From Ceratodon purpureus (taxonomy: Eukaryota; Streptophyta; Bryopsida; Pseudoditrichales; Ditrichaceae): a DNA stretch of 64,000 bases. The stretch covers positions 2,104,195-2,168,194 of the forward strand of contig CM026428.1 in assembly GCA_014871385.1 (NCBI GenBank). Direction: 5' to 3'. The position numbers and the translations under genes are program-made. A model generated the notes under the pieces. It had not been told where the DNA came from. It worked only from the letters and a program-made list of their open reading frames with translations, and made no database searches. Position 1 is the first letter of the stretch. Each line of letters opens with the position of its first letter. Below, one piece after another: positions 22,691 through 32,696 of the stretch.

Positions 22691-24601
22691 ATGGTTGCTG
22701 GCAGCAAGGACGACGGTGTTCTCACGCAGTGGGACCTCCCTTTCGACCTGAAGGCTCTACCGCAGGATGTGGCGGACAAGGCCGTGGTGATGGCGTCCTT
22801 TCTTCTTGGTAGGAAGAGCGCAAACTACGACGTCGATTTCTTCAACCGTGTGCTTGGGCTGTGCAAGAAAGGGATCTCCTTCACCGAGCTCAGCAGTGAC
22901 AAGGTATGCAAGAAATCCTTGTTCATTAAGAGGTGGCCGGAACGACATGGAGGGCGCCACCACATTGCTGACTGCACCGACAAGCAGGCTGTCGAGGCTT
23001 ACACACTCCAGCATGCGAAGGTGTATGGAGGTGAAGGCCCTGACAACGGGACATTTGGTACCTCCTTCCTTCGAGGCTGTCATCTGACCTTCGAGCTGGG
23101 CGAAGACGTCAACTGGGCAGAGAAAGCCGCGACCTTGCAGAAGGCACGTGATAAGAAAGATGCCCGCAACCCTCTCAAGCTCACACCCCCAGCCTTCAGA
23201 GAGCAGATCGAGGCCATCATCGACGTGCTCGCTGGCCACATCGACGACAGACCCTCTGCTGGCAACACGGTCATGGCCATTGAGGGAGTCGGCATCGGAC
23301 CTAGCCACGGGGTCCTTGTTACGGGGAGCAGCAGCAAGGGAGCGCCTGCAGCAGAGGGAGCTCGGGGTCGCACTCGAAGCCACCTCAAGTCGAAGGCGCC
23401 CTTGATTACTGAAGAGGAGAGCTTGCCCAAGTCTTCACTTGGTGGCAGCAAGGATGAAGACCGACCCAGCACGGATCTGAAGGCGAAGCTGGACCAAGCC
23501 AGGGCCAAGAAGGCGAGATTTCAGGCCGACCTCACGAAGAAGGAGGCTCAGAGGGACTTGTTTCTTGGAGATATCAAGAACCAGAAGACCTTTATGCAGG
23601 AGAAGGAGGATGAGGAGGGCCGGTTCTATGAGGAGATTGCTGCCCACCGTGCTGCCAGCAAGATAGCCGCGGCCGCTGGCAACACGGCGGAGAAGAAGCG
23701 ATTGGATGCTCTGGCCTGTCTAGGTGGTGATCAGATGGCCAATGCGAGCAAGGCTGTCAAAGAAGCCCAGCTTCGCATTGACAACAAGGAGAAGCAGATG
23801 CATGCATTGATGGGGGACATAGACAGGTGCAAGGCCGAGATTGGTGCTCTTAGCGTGGAGATCATGACCCTGGAGCTGGCAGCGACATTCATTCGCCCGA
23901 AGAGTGTGCTCCCACACCTGCCATCCGAGTTTCGAGCCCTCCCCATTCAGGTTTCCGACCCTTGCCCCTTCTGTGCGCGGTACTTTGTTGACGCTGCTTG
24001 TGTACCCTTGAACTGCGGCTGCTTGGCACACCCACATTGCATGTTTGAGGTTGTCTTCTCCCTTGACGCCAAGTGTAGCCGTTGCTGCCGCTCCTTGAGT
24101 GGGGGATGGCTTGGGCAATGGGGATTTCCACTGCATGAGTCGGCTCAAGCGGAGCTGCAGCACCTCCTTGAGGTTCTCAAGTCCGAGGTGGGAGCCCCAG
24201 ACCTCCAGAGCCCCGTTGCTGGCAGCAAGAGGGCCGCTGAGCGCTCTTCTCCTCCTTTGGGGGAGGAAAACCAAGTCAAGAAGAAGACTCGCTTTCTGGA
24301 GGAGTCCAAGGCTTTGGGTCCGTATGTCATCGCCAAGATCTCCGCTCAGCCCCTGGTATCCGCGGCCGTGCTGCCAGTAGATGGAGGGGATGGCGATGGT
24401 GTTGCGAGCACCCAGAAGTCAGATGACCTCAGCTTCCAGCGGGGGACACAAGCCCCTCCACGCCGGGAGGCCGAGGACACAGCCACTCATGGTGGTGGAC
24501 TCAGCTCCAGTACCACCGAGTCCGGGGGGACATCTCAAGACCCGGCTGGAGCTGCCCTGGAGAAGCTGGTTGATGCCATCGCGACCTCAGTAGAGGCTTA
24601 G
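22691..24601 (+). CDS. Coiled-coil RING-finger-like protein, 636 aa
   Basis: Uninterrupted frame starting at a good-context ccATGG directly after a splice acceptor. Residues 1-160 form an unrecognised globular part. Residues 262-398 are rich in Lys/Glu/Ala heptads and should form a long coiled coil. Residues 425-465 show a RING-like cysteine/histidine array: C425-x2-C428, C442-x-C444-x2-H447-x2-C450, C462-x2-C465. RING domains usually act as ubiquitin ligases, but ligase activity is inferred only. The C-terminal 130 residues are Ser/Pro/Gly-rich. The motif GTTGCTGGCAGCAAG occurs at the very start (codons 2-6) and again near codon 511, encoding VAGSK each time. It is convergent with the gene at 25255-26493. 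It is probably a cargo or accessory gene of the bracketed element rather than a housekeeping plant gene, because I recognise no plant family. Confidence 0.7.
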   Translation: MVAGSKDDGVLTQWDLPFDLKALPQDVADKAVVMASFLLGRKSANYDVDFFNRVLGLCKKGISFTELSSDKVCKKSLFIKRWPERHGGRHHIADCTDKQAVEAYTLQHAKVYGGEGPDNGTFGTSFLRGCHLTFELGEDVNWAEKAATLQKARDKKDARNPLKLTPPAFREQIEAIIDVLAGHIDDRPSAGNTVMAIEGVGIGPSHGVLVTGSSSKGAPAAEGARGRTRSHLKSKAPLITEEESLPKSSLGGSKDEDRPSTDLKAKLDQARAKKARFQADLTKKEAQRDLFLGDIKNQKTFMQEKEDEEGRFYEEIAAHRAASKIAAAAGNTAEKKRLDALACLGGDQMANASKAVKEAQLRIDNKEKQMHALMGDIDRCKAEIGALSVEIMTLELAATFIRPKSVLPHLPSEFRALPIQVSDPCPFCARYFVDAACVPLNCGCLAHPHCMFEVVFSLDAKCSRCCRSLSGGWLGQWGFPLHESAQAELQHLLEVLKSEVGAPDLQSPVAGSKRAAERSSPPLGEENQVKKKTRFLEESKALGPYVIAKISAQPLVSAAVLPVDGGDGDGVASTQKSDDLSFQRGTQAPPRREAEDTATHGGGLSSSTTESGGTSQDPAGAALEKLVDAIATSVEA

Positions 24602-24767
24602 AGTCTGTGGTTTTTTTTTGGTTCATAGTGCCATAGCGGATTAGTATTAGTGGCTACTAGTTTGTGCCACGTTGCATTTGCATTTGCTGCCCTGATTTTT
24701 GACTCTATTTTCACAGCTGCGGTGCCAGCAAGTAGTTGCTGGCAGCATTGTGTAAGTAGTTCCGATT

Positions 24768-24793
24768 GGGGGGGGGGGGGGGGGGGGGGGGGG
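24768..24793 (+). repeat. Run of 26 consecutive G
   Basis: An uninterrupted G homopolymer in the intergenic space between the convergent RING and ubiquitin-like-domain genes. It could fold into G-quadruplex structures; its exact length is the kind of thing sequencing gets wrong. Confidence 0.9.
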
Positions 24794-25254
24794 TGTTGGG
24801 GTCAGTGTTTAAAAAAACCGAACCTCATTTTTTTTCGATACTTATGATGAATGTTATCCTTTTTTATTTCTATCTTGTACATGTGGCTGCCACATTGGTC
24901 GTGATGGTATGGAAGTCGCCTTGGTCGTGAACCCTAATGTGTGCTGACAACATGTTCTAGAGGAAGACTTTCATTCATCAAGGGGGAAGGTTTCATGATT
25001 GAAGATGTCGTACCATACATGATGTGTCAAGCACAAAGCATAGTCCCTTACAAGTGTAAATAATCATACTGGCATTGGTCTAGTGAAACATGGAGTCATC
25101 TCAAATACTGTAGGCAGACTTGTGAAGACACTAATAGATCACCTTAATGCCGTGGTGAAAACGTTGTTGTCCTACACCTCCACTATCTTGATGGTTTTGG
25201 GAACCGCCACCTCACCAAGAAGTACACGCCTCTCATTACGTATGTTGATCTACA

Positions 25255-26493
25255 TCAATGCCTCCAACAAAATGCGTTAGCACAATTATGCTGATACCAA
25301 GCAGCAGCACCTTCCATTTCTAAAACCAATGGCGTGATGCTGCTTACAAGTACCTTTTTTTCACGTGAACCGTCTGCTTCCACCAGAACCATGTTGTACT
25401 CTTTGGGATCATCGTCTCCGAGCGTCATTGCAATTTCATGGCGCAAGTGGGATATTGGCCAGTCCTTGCCCACTTCAAATGCTGGCATTGGTCTCCCTCT
25501 AAATGTACAGCAGACTTCTACCATCTCCACCTCTTGTAGATGGTCAATCGCATCGCATCTGTTGTTGGCAGCACCCCGAAACCTTGTATACTGGAACCTG
25601 GTGTATAGTGTTTGCCTGCCCACATGGTACCTGAAGACAACGCTGGACCTATTCACAACGCACTTGATAACATCCTGGCCAATGTGAAACTTCTGAGCCC
25701 ATCCTGGATTCATCAGACTACTTAGGAGTGCCTCCGACGGAGAGTGTAGAACGAAGAGTGTAGGAGTCCGCCGAATGCTGTCACATGCGATCGCAAAATA
25801 GTCCACCATAACATGGACAGGCATAAACCATTGCTCATGGGCGAAACTACTGCCAGTGGACGCTTTTATCGCATTCGAAAAATCTGCTGTCAGCTTCGTC
25901 CTGAAGGCTTCGGAGGTGTGCATGTCTAGCAAAGGCCACTCCACGTCGTTGAAACCAGGGAGCGGGATTGGTTCTATCCTCCCGTACAACGTAGGCTCTA
26001 GGGGGGGAAAATATACGCCACCAAGGAAGAATGTACCCGTGTCCAACAAGTCTGTATGGCTTCGACCATTCCGCGTCGCCTCCCCAATCTCTGCATGGAG
26101 CACAAGAATGGGACTGATGATAGACGTGGGGTGCACCCAATCATCAAAGTGCGAGGAGTATAGGTAGTTTGCCGTGCATTGCCTACTTGCTGCCACAGCG
26201 GGATCCAAGCTTAATTGACGAGGCTGATACGCATGCCGCACAAGCACCTTATCCAGGTTGCTTGCCCCACGCACACCAGGTGTCCATGAGAAATCCACGA
26301 TTTGAGCCTTGAAGGCCCCTCGAAAATTATCTCCACCATGCCGCCTTGCCTCTCTACCCCAAGGCCCTTCCGACTTTGGTTGCAGCAGAACCCACGAATC
26401 CCGGTCCAGCCTCATTGGGATCCAATTGCCGTGGACATCTTGATCGTTGTGCAAAATTACGCTCTGAACTATCGATTTTGGCCGTCTGGCCAT
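25255..26493 (-). CDS. Unrecognised 412-aa protein with possible ubiquitin-like C-terminal domain
   Basis: Intact frame on the minus strand. I choose the ATG at 26493 (MARRPKS...): the longer open frame upstream has no ATG in good context, and a splice acceptor (ttggggttcag) lies six bases before this ATG. Residues 1-310 match no family I know. They contain a His/Trp-rich stretch and several aromatic beta-like segments, and no membrane helices. Residues about 324-393 alternate short beta-like strands and one helix: a CCTFRGRP start, SHLRHEIAMTLG as the helix, then YNMVLVEADG and VLVSSITPLVLEM. This resembles a beta-grasp ubiquitin-like fold, judged by pattern only. The gene is tail-to-tail with the RING gene and shares the GCTGGCAGC motif (near 25568 and at the 5' end near 26577). 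Confidence 0.6.
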   Translation of the reverse strand: MARRPKSIVQSVILHNDQDVHGNWIPMRLDRDSWVLLQPKSEGPWGREARRHGGDNFRGAFKAQIVDFSWTPGVRGASNLDKVLVRHAYQPRQLSLDPAVAASRQCTANYLYSSHFDDWVHPTSIISPILVLHAEIGEATRNGRSHTDLLDTGTFFLGGVYFPPLEPTLYGRIEPIPLPGFNDVEWPLLDMHTSEAFRTKLTADFSNAIKASTGSSFAHEQWFMPVHVMVDYFAIACDSIRRTPTLFVLHSPSEALLSSLMNPGWAQKFHIGQDVIKCVVNRSSVVFRYHVGRQTLYTRFQYTRFRGAANNRCDAIDHLQEVEMVEVCCTFRGRPMPAFEVGKDWPISHLRHEIAMTLGDDDPKEYNMVLVEADGSREKKVLVSSITPLVLEMEGAAAWYQHNCANAFCWRH

Positions 26494-27756
26494 GCTTCCC
26501 TGAACCCCAAGGTATTGGGAGACACAGAAATGAACTATAACACCTCCCTTTCGTACCAACCAAGGCGAGGGAACATGCTGCCAGCACAGAGAAAATCAAA
26601 TTTGCATAGTTTAAGCACTTGAGGAGAGGAAAATCCTGAGTTTGTAATCAGAGATGAAGTTTGAGGAATTCATGCCTAGTCACAACGTTGCTCCCAGGAG
26701 GCAGAAAAGCTTGGATCATGTCAAGACAAGAAATTGATCATATTGAAAAAAAAATTACCTAGTTTTGTAGCTCGCTGGCAGCAAACGGCACATTGAGTTC
26801 ACAGCGAAGAAAGCCGCACTTCCACCTTGATTCAGCAAGTAACTACTCAAGCACAATTCGCTACATGAACAACACCCACAACCCCAAATCACCTCGTCAA
26901 CTCCCAGCAAGTGCTAACTCTTGCTGCCGGCACAGAATTTCCACAATCACGTGTCTCTCCCTTCGCACTAACCCACACCCACTCTCCCAAATCAGCTCGA
27001 ATCCTCTCAGCCCCAACTCCCGCTGGCTGCAACCAATTTCCCAAGTGCGTCGCTTCTCCACGCCGGGCCGAACACCTGCTGGCTGCACTCACTCTCCCTA
27101 CGAAGTTCAAAAACTTCGGCACTCACTCATCGTCGGTGGGGGAGGTAGGTGGGCGGACTCATAATTTCCTCGTTCAAAGTGCTGGCAGAAAGTTTGCTGA
27201 CAAGAGCAGTCCGCTTGGGATCCGGTCCTTGCTCCGCCAGTCCGCTGTCAGCCCGGCACTGTAGATGTGCCCTCCACACGCCTCCCTCGGAGGTCATTGG
27301 TTCGAGCCCCCGTGGCGGTTGCTGGCACCACGGTGGCACAGCCAGTGCCATGTCAAAAAGTACGCGCGCAGCGCCCGTTTTTTTCTCTCACGTGCCGCTT
27401 ACACGGCCTTTTTGTGACCTGAATTTGCACCTAATGCACTACCTCAGTTCAGGAGACAGACTGCGACCCGTCAAAGTGGCACATTGCAAGGCTGTCCGAC
27501 AAGTCTAACCAAAAATGCCAAGCGATGCAGGCTCATACGAATGAGAAGTGCGATACTCAAGTACGCCGAGGTACACATGGCACGCCTGCTCCAACCTACG
27601 TAGGCCTCAAGAAGGAGTTCAGAACTGACCGTCGTATTTCCACTCACTTTTGGTTTTGCGTTGATGACATTAATAGATGTGTAAAGGGCACAAAGAAGGG
27701 ATTTGTGATTGATTGGCCATCCATCCGATAGACTTGGCCAGTAAAAAGGAGAACTA
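26494..27756. other. 5' flank of the minus-strand gene, motif-rich, no firm gene
   Basis: GCTGGCAGC-like motifs occur near 26577, 26770, 27180, 27246 and 27319, with GCTGGCTGC variants near 27022 and 27080. Splice-like sequences suggest 5' untranslated exons of the 25255-26493 gene. The frame at 27525-27731 runs directly up to relic copy B and may be its upstream part (reading MQAHTNEKCD...), but it has no recognisable domain. Confidence 0.35.
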
Positions 27757-27975
27757 ACTTGACCGTGAAAGAGATATTAGATCTGGAAGAGGCAGGTTTC
27801 CAACTTCAACAACGAGGCGCATTGTCACCCAGCCGACAATTCCAGGTTGCTGCAGACATGCCATTTCCAAATTCCAAGGGATAATTTTCCAGTTCCAGCT
27901 AATCCGGATTCACATCTGACGTCTCGAAACCGTTATGCAATTAGAAGGAACTCGGACGCTCCTACTCCGGAGCAC
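27757..27975 (+). pseudogene. Degenerate coding relic, copy B
   Basis: Same-orientation homologue of 13556-13770. The frame reading KEILDLEEAGFQLQQRGALS continues to SPSRQFQVAADMPF and then ends. Similarity with copy A extends through the cattccaa...ggataatttt/ctcattttcc region and the gaacattggaataagcgg / gagcaccgtaataagtgg block. Unknown function. Confidence 0.5.
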
Positions 27976-28768
27976 CGTAATAAGTGGAGCAGTGCGGGGC
28001 TCATGAACAATTGTTGGCTGATAGGTGTCACGTCAATAGTATACCCGGGATATAGCTGCGTCATCTCCTTATAGGGTGCAAGTGAGAAGATATATTCTAT
28101 TACCATAACAAATTACCCTCGATGTATTTGCCCCGACTTCTTGAAGATGACATCGGAAACTCTTGGAAAGAAAGGCGAATGGAGGTATTGCAAGCATGTA
28201 AACTACATTTTCCATTATCTCTGTGAGTTGGATTACAAAGTCGATACTTTCATGCACACCCCAGCTTTAGCTTCAACAAAGTTATGTGTGTTTTGGAGCT
28301 AGCCAAAGTTGTTGAATCACTCTAGAACTTCAATAGCAGCATAGACAGTTAACTTACTGATCTCGATTTTCAGTGCTTCCGGGCTTGAAAAAGTGGAATG
28401 AATTTGTTTTGGCTTTGGTTTGTTTTTGAATCCGCAAGTATAAATAAAGACCATATTTTGAGAATTACTTGTGTATTGGATGTCCAATCGTGGCCATTAC
28501 ATTATAGCTTTGCCACAAAAATTACATAGTAGCGTTCTAAACAATTACTAAGCATTTTGACATATCTTTGTCTCACCTTGAACCCAATCTTATCTAGATA
28601 TTAATCCATGGTCATAGGCCCCTTAATGAAACATAATTCTCATCCCCTTCAAATGTGCCCTGACAAGCTCAAACAGCGATACAAATAAAACTTGAAAAAA
28701 TTGGAAAAAAAAAATGAAAAAAAAATGAAAAAAAAAGAAAAAAACAAGAAATTTAGCGCTCTCCGCTC

Positions 28769-28792
28769 ACCGCTCACCGCTCACGAGATAGC
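28769..28792 (-). repeat. Right copy of 24-base inverted repeat
   Basis: Reverse complement identical to 11126-11149. On the inner side the right copy has one more GTGAGCG unit and then diverges (gagagcgctaaattt); T-rich sequence on the reverse strand follows, loosely mirroring the left end. Confidence 0.75.
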
Positions 28793-31700
28793 GTCGCTGT
28801 AACTTGTACATGTATGTGTACACAAAATTTTAGATTGTAACTCTTCACCGTTTGGAAGATCATAAGGTTTGAACTTGAGAGAAAAGTTTTTTTTGGTACT
28901 GACCGGCAGGGACAGCCACCCTTTGGAGAGTAAGACAGCCAATTTTTTGAGATCGTGTGGTTGGAGGCTCTTTAGTTTTGGATTCTAAAGTGAGTTGGAA
29001 GTATGCTCAAAAAAATCGAAGACAACACAACACACAAAAGCATTGGAAAACCACATTTCTAGTGACGGGAGTCAAATGAAATGCATATACACTCGCTCTT
29101 TTTCCACACTACAAATGCCTAAGAAGATCATCTATTTTTTGAAATCCAAACGGTGTATACATGCATTTGTATGAAAAAGAAATTGTAGAGGAAAGAAATC
29201 CAAAAAATAAATAAATCCAAAATAGATATGAACTTTACAGAATATACTGTGGTTTAGGAGGAGAAAATGGTGAAGGAAAATGGGTGACGAAGGTGACCCG
29301 GATCACTGTTGATCTCTCTCAAAGTTTTTTTAAAACTTAGAACTTTGACTAAATATATCTCAAGATCCGTACGGTCAAAGTTTACAAAATTTGGTGTGTA
29401 TAGTAATTAGATGGCTCTAAAGAAGATCCTATGGTTGGATTTTTCAAAATCAAGTTTTAAAAAAAATTGTAAAACGATTTCAGAAAGGATCATTTGGAAG
29501 TCACTGTAGACTGTCACAAATTTGGTACACCACTCCCATCGGCCACAAGCCTGTCCAACCTGCCTTGAATTGAATTTTGATCTTTAAACACGAATTATTT
29601 CTTAACTACGGGCCCGATGAAAGTAAAATTTGGTCTAGTTAGAAAGATATGACAATTTCTTATGCTGTGCCAAAGTTATGAAAATTTGACTCATAGGGAG
29701 CCTGACCGAACCCTAAATCATACCAAACCTGTTGAGTTGATGCTTTAGGGGTTAAAGTAGCAATACCAAAAATTGTCTAAACTTTTACAGCCTTTCTATT
29801 CATTAAATGGCACAACTAGTGCAAAATTAATATACAAAGGTCAAGCAATCAAAGAAAATATAGACCAAAAATATCTTAAATGTTTTGAAATTATATTGAA
29901 TGTTTTTTTTATTTTTAAAAGTCTAAAAAGTAGAGTTTAGTAACCTATAAGATAGAAGTGCCAACAGCTGAGATGGACCAACAACCAACCATTTTAAACC
30001 TTCAATAATTGCTTATGATGATACGAATTTCCAGCTTGTTATTTTCAATGTTAGTTGCTCCTCATTGGCCTACTAATGGTTGACACTCATTGCTTTTTGA
30101 AACGAGTTGGTGACAGTTTTGATAAATACTTATAATTCTTGATTATTAGAACTTTAATTTTTGGACTTTTTATAATTATTCACAAAGAATTCAACACAAG
30201 TCCAAAAAATTAATTTATTTGGTTCATAATCACTATAAATTTTGCCCAACAATAACATATTTTTATCATACCTTCTATACCATTTAATAAGGAGTTATCA
30301 AAAATAAGTATTGTATAATAATAAGTGGATCAATGATGCAGCCACTAACTCATATTGAAAATAGTGTTTTTTAAAACACTTTGGGTATTCCTAAAATAAG
30401 GTGGTTACTTGTGGTGCACAATTATTGGTGGTGCATAGTTACTTGTGGTGCGCTCTAACTATTGATGCTACCTTATAATTCTACAGTACATAAAGGATAC
30501 TTTGTACAAAAATGCTTCTTCATATAAATAAGAATATATAGTAAGTGGCTCAGAAAGCGCTCAAATTTCCGATTGGCAGGCTTGGTGGGGAGTTATTAAG
30601 GGAATTAATTTTTGGAACATGTGCAAAGTATTTATAAAATTAGACCAATTGGAATAATTAATTTTTGATTAATATTAAATTAGTTATGAATTTTGGAAGG
30701 GGAACTTGTAGGTGGCTCAAAAACCGCTTGGCCTAGATGTTGTAATGAAAATGCTCCTCATCTTTGACTCTTTGGGTCTTTGATGGGTGATGACCAAAGA
30801 TTGTCATGAATTCACATGACCTTTGAATCATTCACAAGGCTTCACACATACCGAGACTGAAAAGCATTCAACTAATATATGCACACAGGCAAATGTTGGC
30901 CCAGTGGCATGCTATGGTATGGCTGGACAACACACTTGGCCCCATGAGCAGGCTCCCTGGAAGCACACCTGAAGAATTCCATTTCCATTCACAGAATTGC
31001 AGACAACTCCTTATCCCACATGTGCACGGCCAAAGAATGGGACACAAGAGGTATCTCATCTTTCAAGAGTCCCAAACTCAAACCACCACTTGAGCATTGC
31101 CTAGAATCATCTCTTCAGTGACTAAGGTAGAGATACCAAAAATTGTAAAAAATTAGGTGATTCGACCAGAAAGGAGGGAGATAGAAATTCTCTGAATTTT
31201 TTTTTGAGAAGAAGAAGAAGAAATGATGAAGAATGAAGCTTCTTTCGTATTTTTATTCTGTGTATATAATTGTCTAGAATTTTTGAAAGTGGGAAGCTTG
31301 TCAAACCCCCTTCTTGTATACTAGACTCTTCGTGAACCAAATGTGGTGGTGTTCTAAAACCGTTAACTAATATCACGGAAAACTGATATTATGTGAACTT
31401 ACAAGAACTTGATATTATGTGGCAAAACTTGAATGGTCCACCAAAACCATACACAAATTCAATGTTTTCAGTCTACCACTTCTCTGTTTTTGGCCAACTC
31501 TAATGCACACCTCGAAGGCATTTACGGTTTTTGGTTTCTCTACCTTATACTAAATCAATTCTAAATTTTCACAATATTACCATATTCAATACATTGGCTA
31601 CTCCCATTTACATTGATGACCACATTAATCTAAGCAGGATTGGTGATCATTGAAAACTTGAAACAGTTTAGTATAGAGAAAATGATCTCTTAGTTGGGCT

Positions 31701-32444
31701 CCTGTGATAAGTTGAATCTCATCTTTATCATGATACTCAAAGATCTTCATAAAGTTTTAGGAAGGCACCTTGGAAACAGTCCGGAAACTGGAAAATACGC
31801 GTTGCATCCGGAATGAATTCAATCATGTCCAGTACAGTTAGAAAGTGCCGAATTGGCCGTATCGAGAGGGATAACATCGCAGAATGTGGCAGATCGAAAA
31901 GACAAACGAGGCTGTGTTTTCAACTCATGTTTGTTATGCTTTGAAGTTTGGCGAATTTCATCAGGAAATTGGCTGTGGTCTTTGCCCTGCCGGGTCTTGG
32001 TGCTTGAATAGCGGAGAATAAGCTGCACTCATGCGTCAAAGGTCAAGGAAGGTGCGGTAGTACTGAGCCTGTGATGTAAGAGTCTGAGTACATGTAAGAC
32101 AATTTTTCAAGTGATGCAGGTGACAGGTCCCACCGGGCAACAAAACTTCCGAGTCAGTTTCATAGCCGAACTCACGTTGAAGCTCATCAAGGTGATCGTC
32201 GAAGAGTGATGTTGGTGTTGAGTAAGTTAGATCAAGCCTGAATTATGCATTAAAATGTGTTGCGAATCTGGGGAGCAGTCAAAGGAACCAAGTTGGAAAG
32301 TGGAAGTTGTCGATCTCTATAAATTGATAGGCAATTCTGTTGGAGAAGGGCAATTCAATGCATGCAATTTCCAGGGCCATTGCTAGAGGTAGCATAGGGA
32401 AATAGTGAGTAGGTGGTCATATCAGAAGAAGCTTGGGCGTTATC
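28793..32444. other. Gene-free AT-rich intergenic DNA
   Basis: No protein family or splice-bounded exons recognised. A single right-end-like sequence, ttaggggttaa near 29749-29759, matches the TTAA element termini, but I found no partner to its left. Short purine repeats (gaagaagaagaag) at 31210-31222. Confidence 0.5.
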
Positions 32445-32696
32445 ATGGATCCGAAAGAATTGTTTGCCAATTTGTCGCCGGATGCTCTTCCAGAGTGGGC
32501 AAGTGTGGCGGAAGTGCTGAGCTGCATCGAGGAAGAATTGGGGGAGGAGGCTCGGAGTGAGCTTGAAGGCATGCTCAATGGCCATGAGCTGCCAGACAAA
32601 GTGAAGGTGCGTGATCTTCTCGGTGAGATCCAGGAACAGCTTGGGGAGCCCTACTTCGAACAATTTCTGAAAGGTGGTGGATCTAGCGATGGTTGA
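32445..32696 (+). CDS. Small acidic hypothetical protein, 83 aa
   Basis: ATG at 32445, stop at 32694. The peptide (MDPKELFANLSP...) is Glu/Leu-rich with two amphipathic helical stretches and a Gly/Ser tail. Codon use and GC are clearly more gene-like than the surrounding AT-rich sequence, which is the main support. No signal peptide, membrane segment or known domain. It could be one exon of a larger gene, or a relic. Function unknown. Confidence 0.4.
   Translation: MDPKELFANLSPDALPEWASVAEVLSCIEEELGEEARSELEGMLNGHELPDKVKVRDLLGEIQEQLGEPYFEQFLKGGGSSDG

Larger units (their letters stand above)
11126..28792. mobile_element. Candidate 17.7-kb inverted-repeat-bracketed transposon carrying three genes
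   Basis: A 24-base perfect inverted repeat (11126-11149 and 28769-28792) brackets a block with a RAG1/Transib-like transposase gene, a coiled-coil/RING gene and a gene with a possible ubiquitin-like domain. Inside the block, and almost nowhere else in the window, a GCTG(G/C)CAGC motif recurs in all three genes and the GC-rich DNA between them. Two diverged relics of one sequence (13556-13770 and 27757-27975) lie near the two sides. Against a simple element: no target duplication flanks the outer ends, AT-rich segments without the motif interrupt the block (11.2-13.5 and 18.5-21.7 kb), and a TTAA element is nested in it. The true ends may differ. Confidence 0.4.

Noticed and set aside
27290..27320. 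tRNA-like B-box (ggttcgagccccc)
   Set aside because: The upstream sequence does not fold into acceptor, D and anticodon stems; not a tRNA gene.
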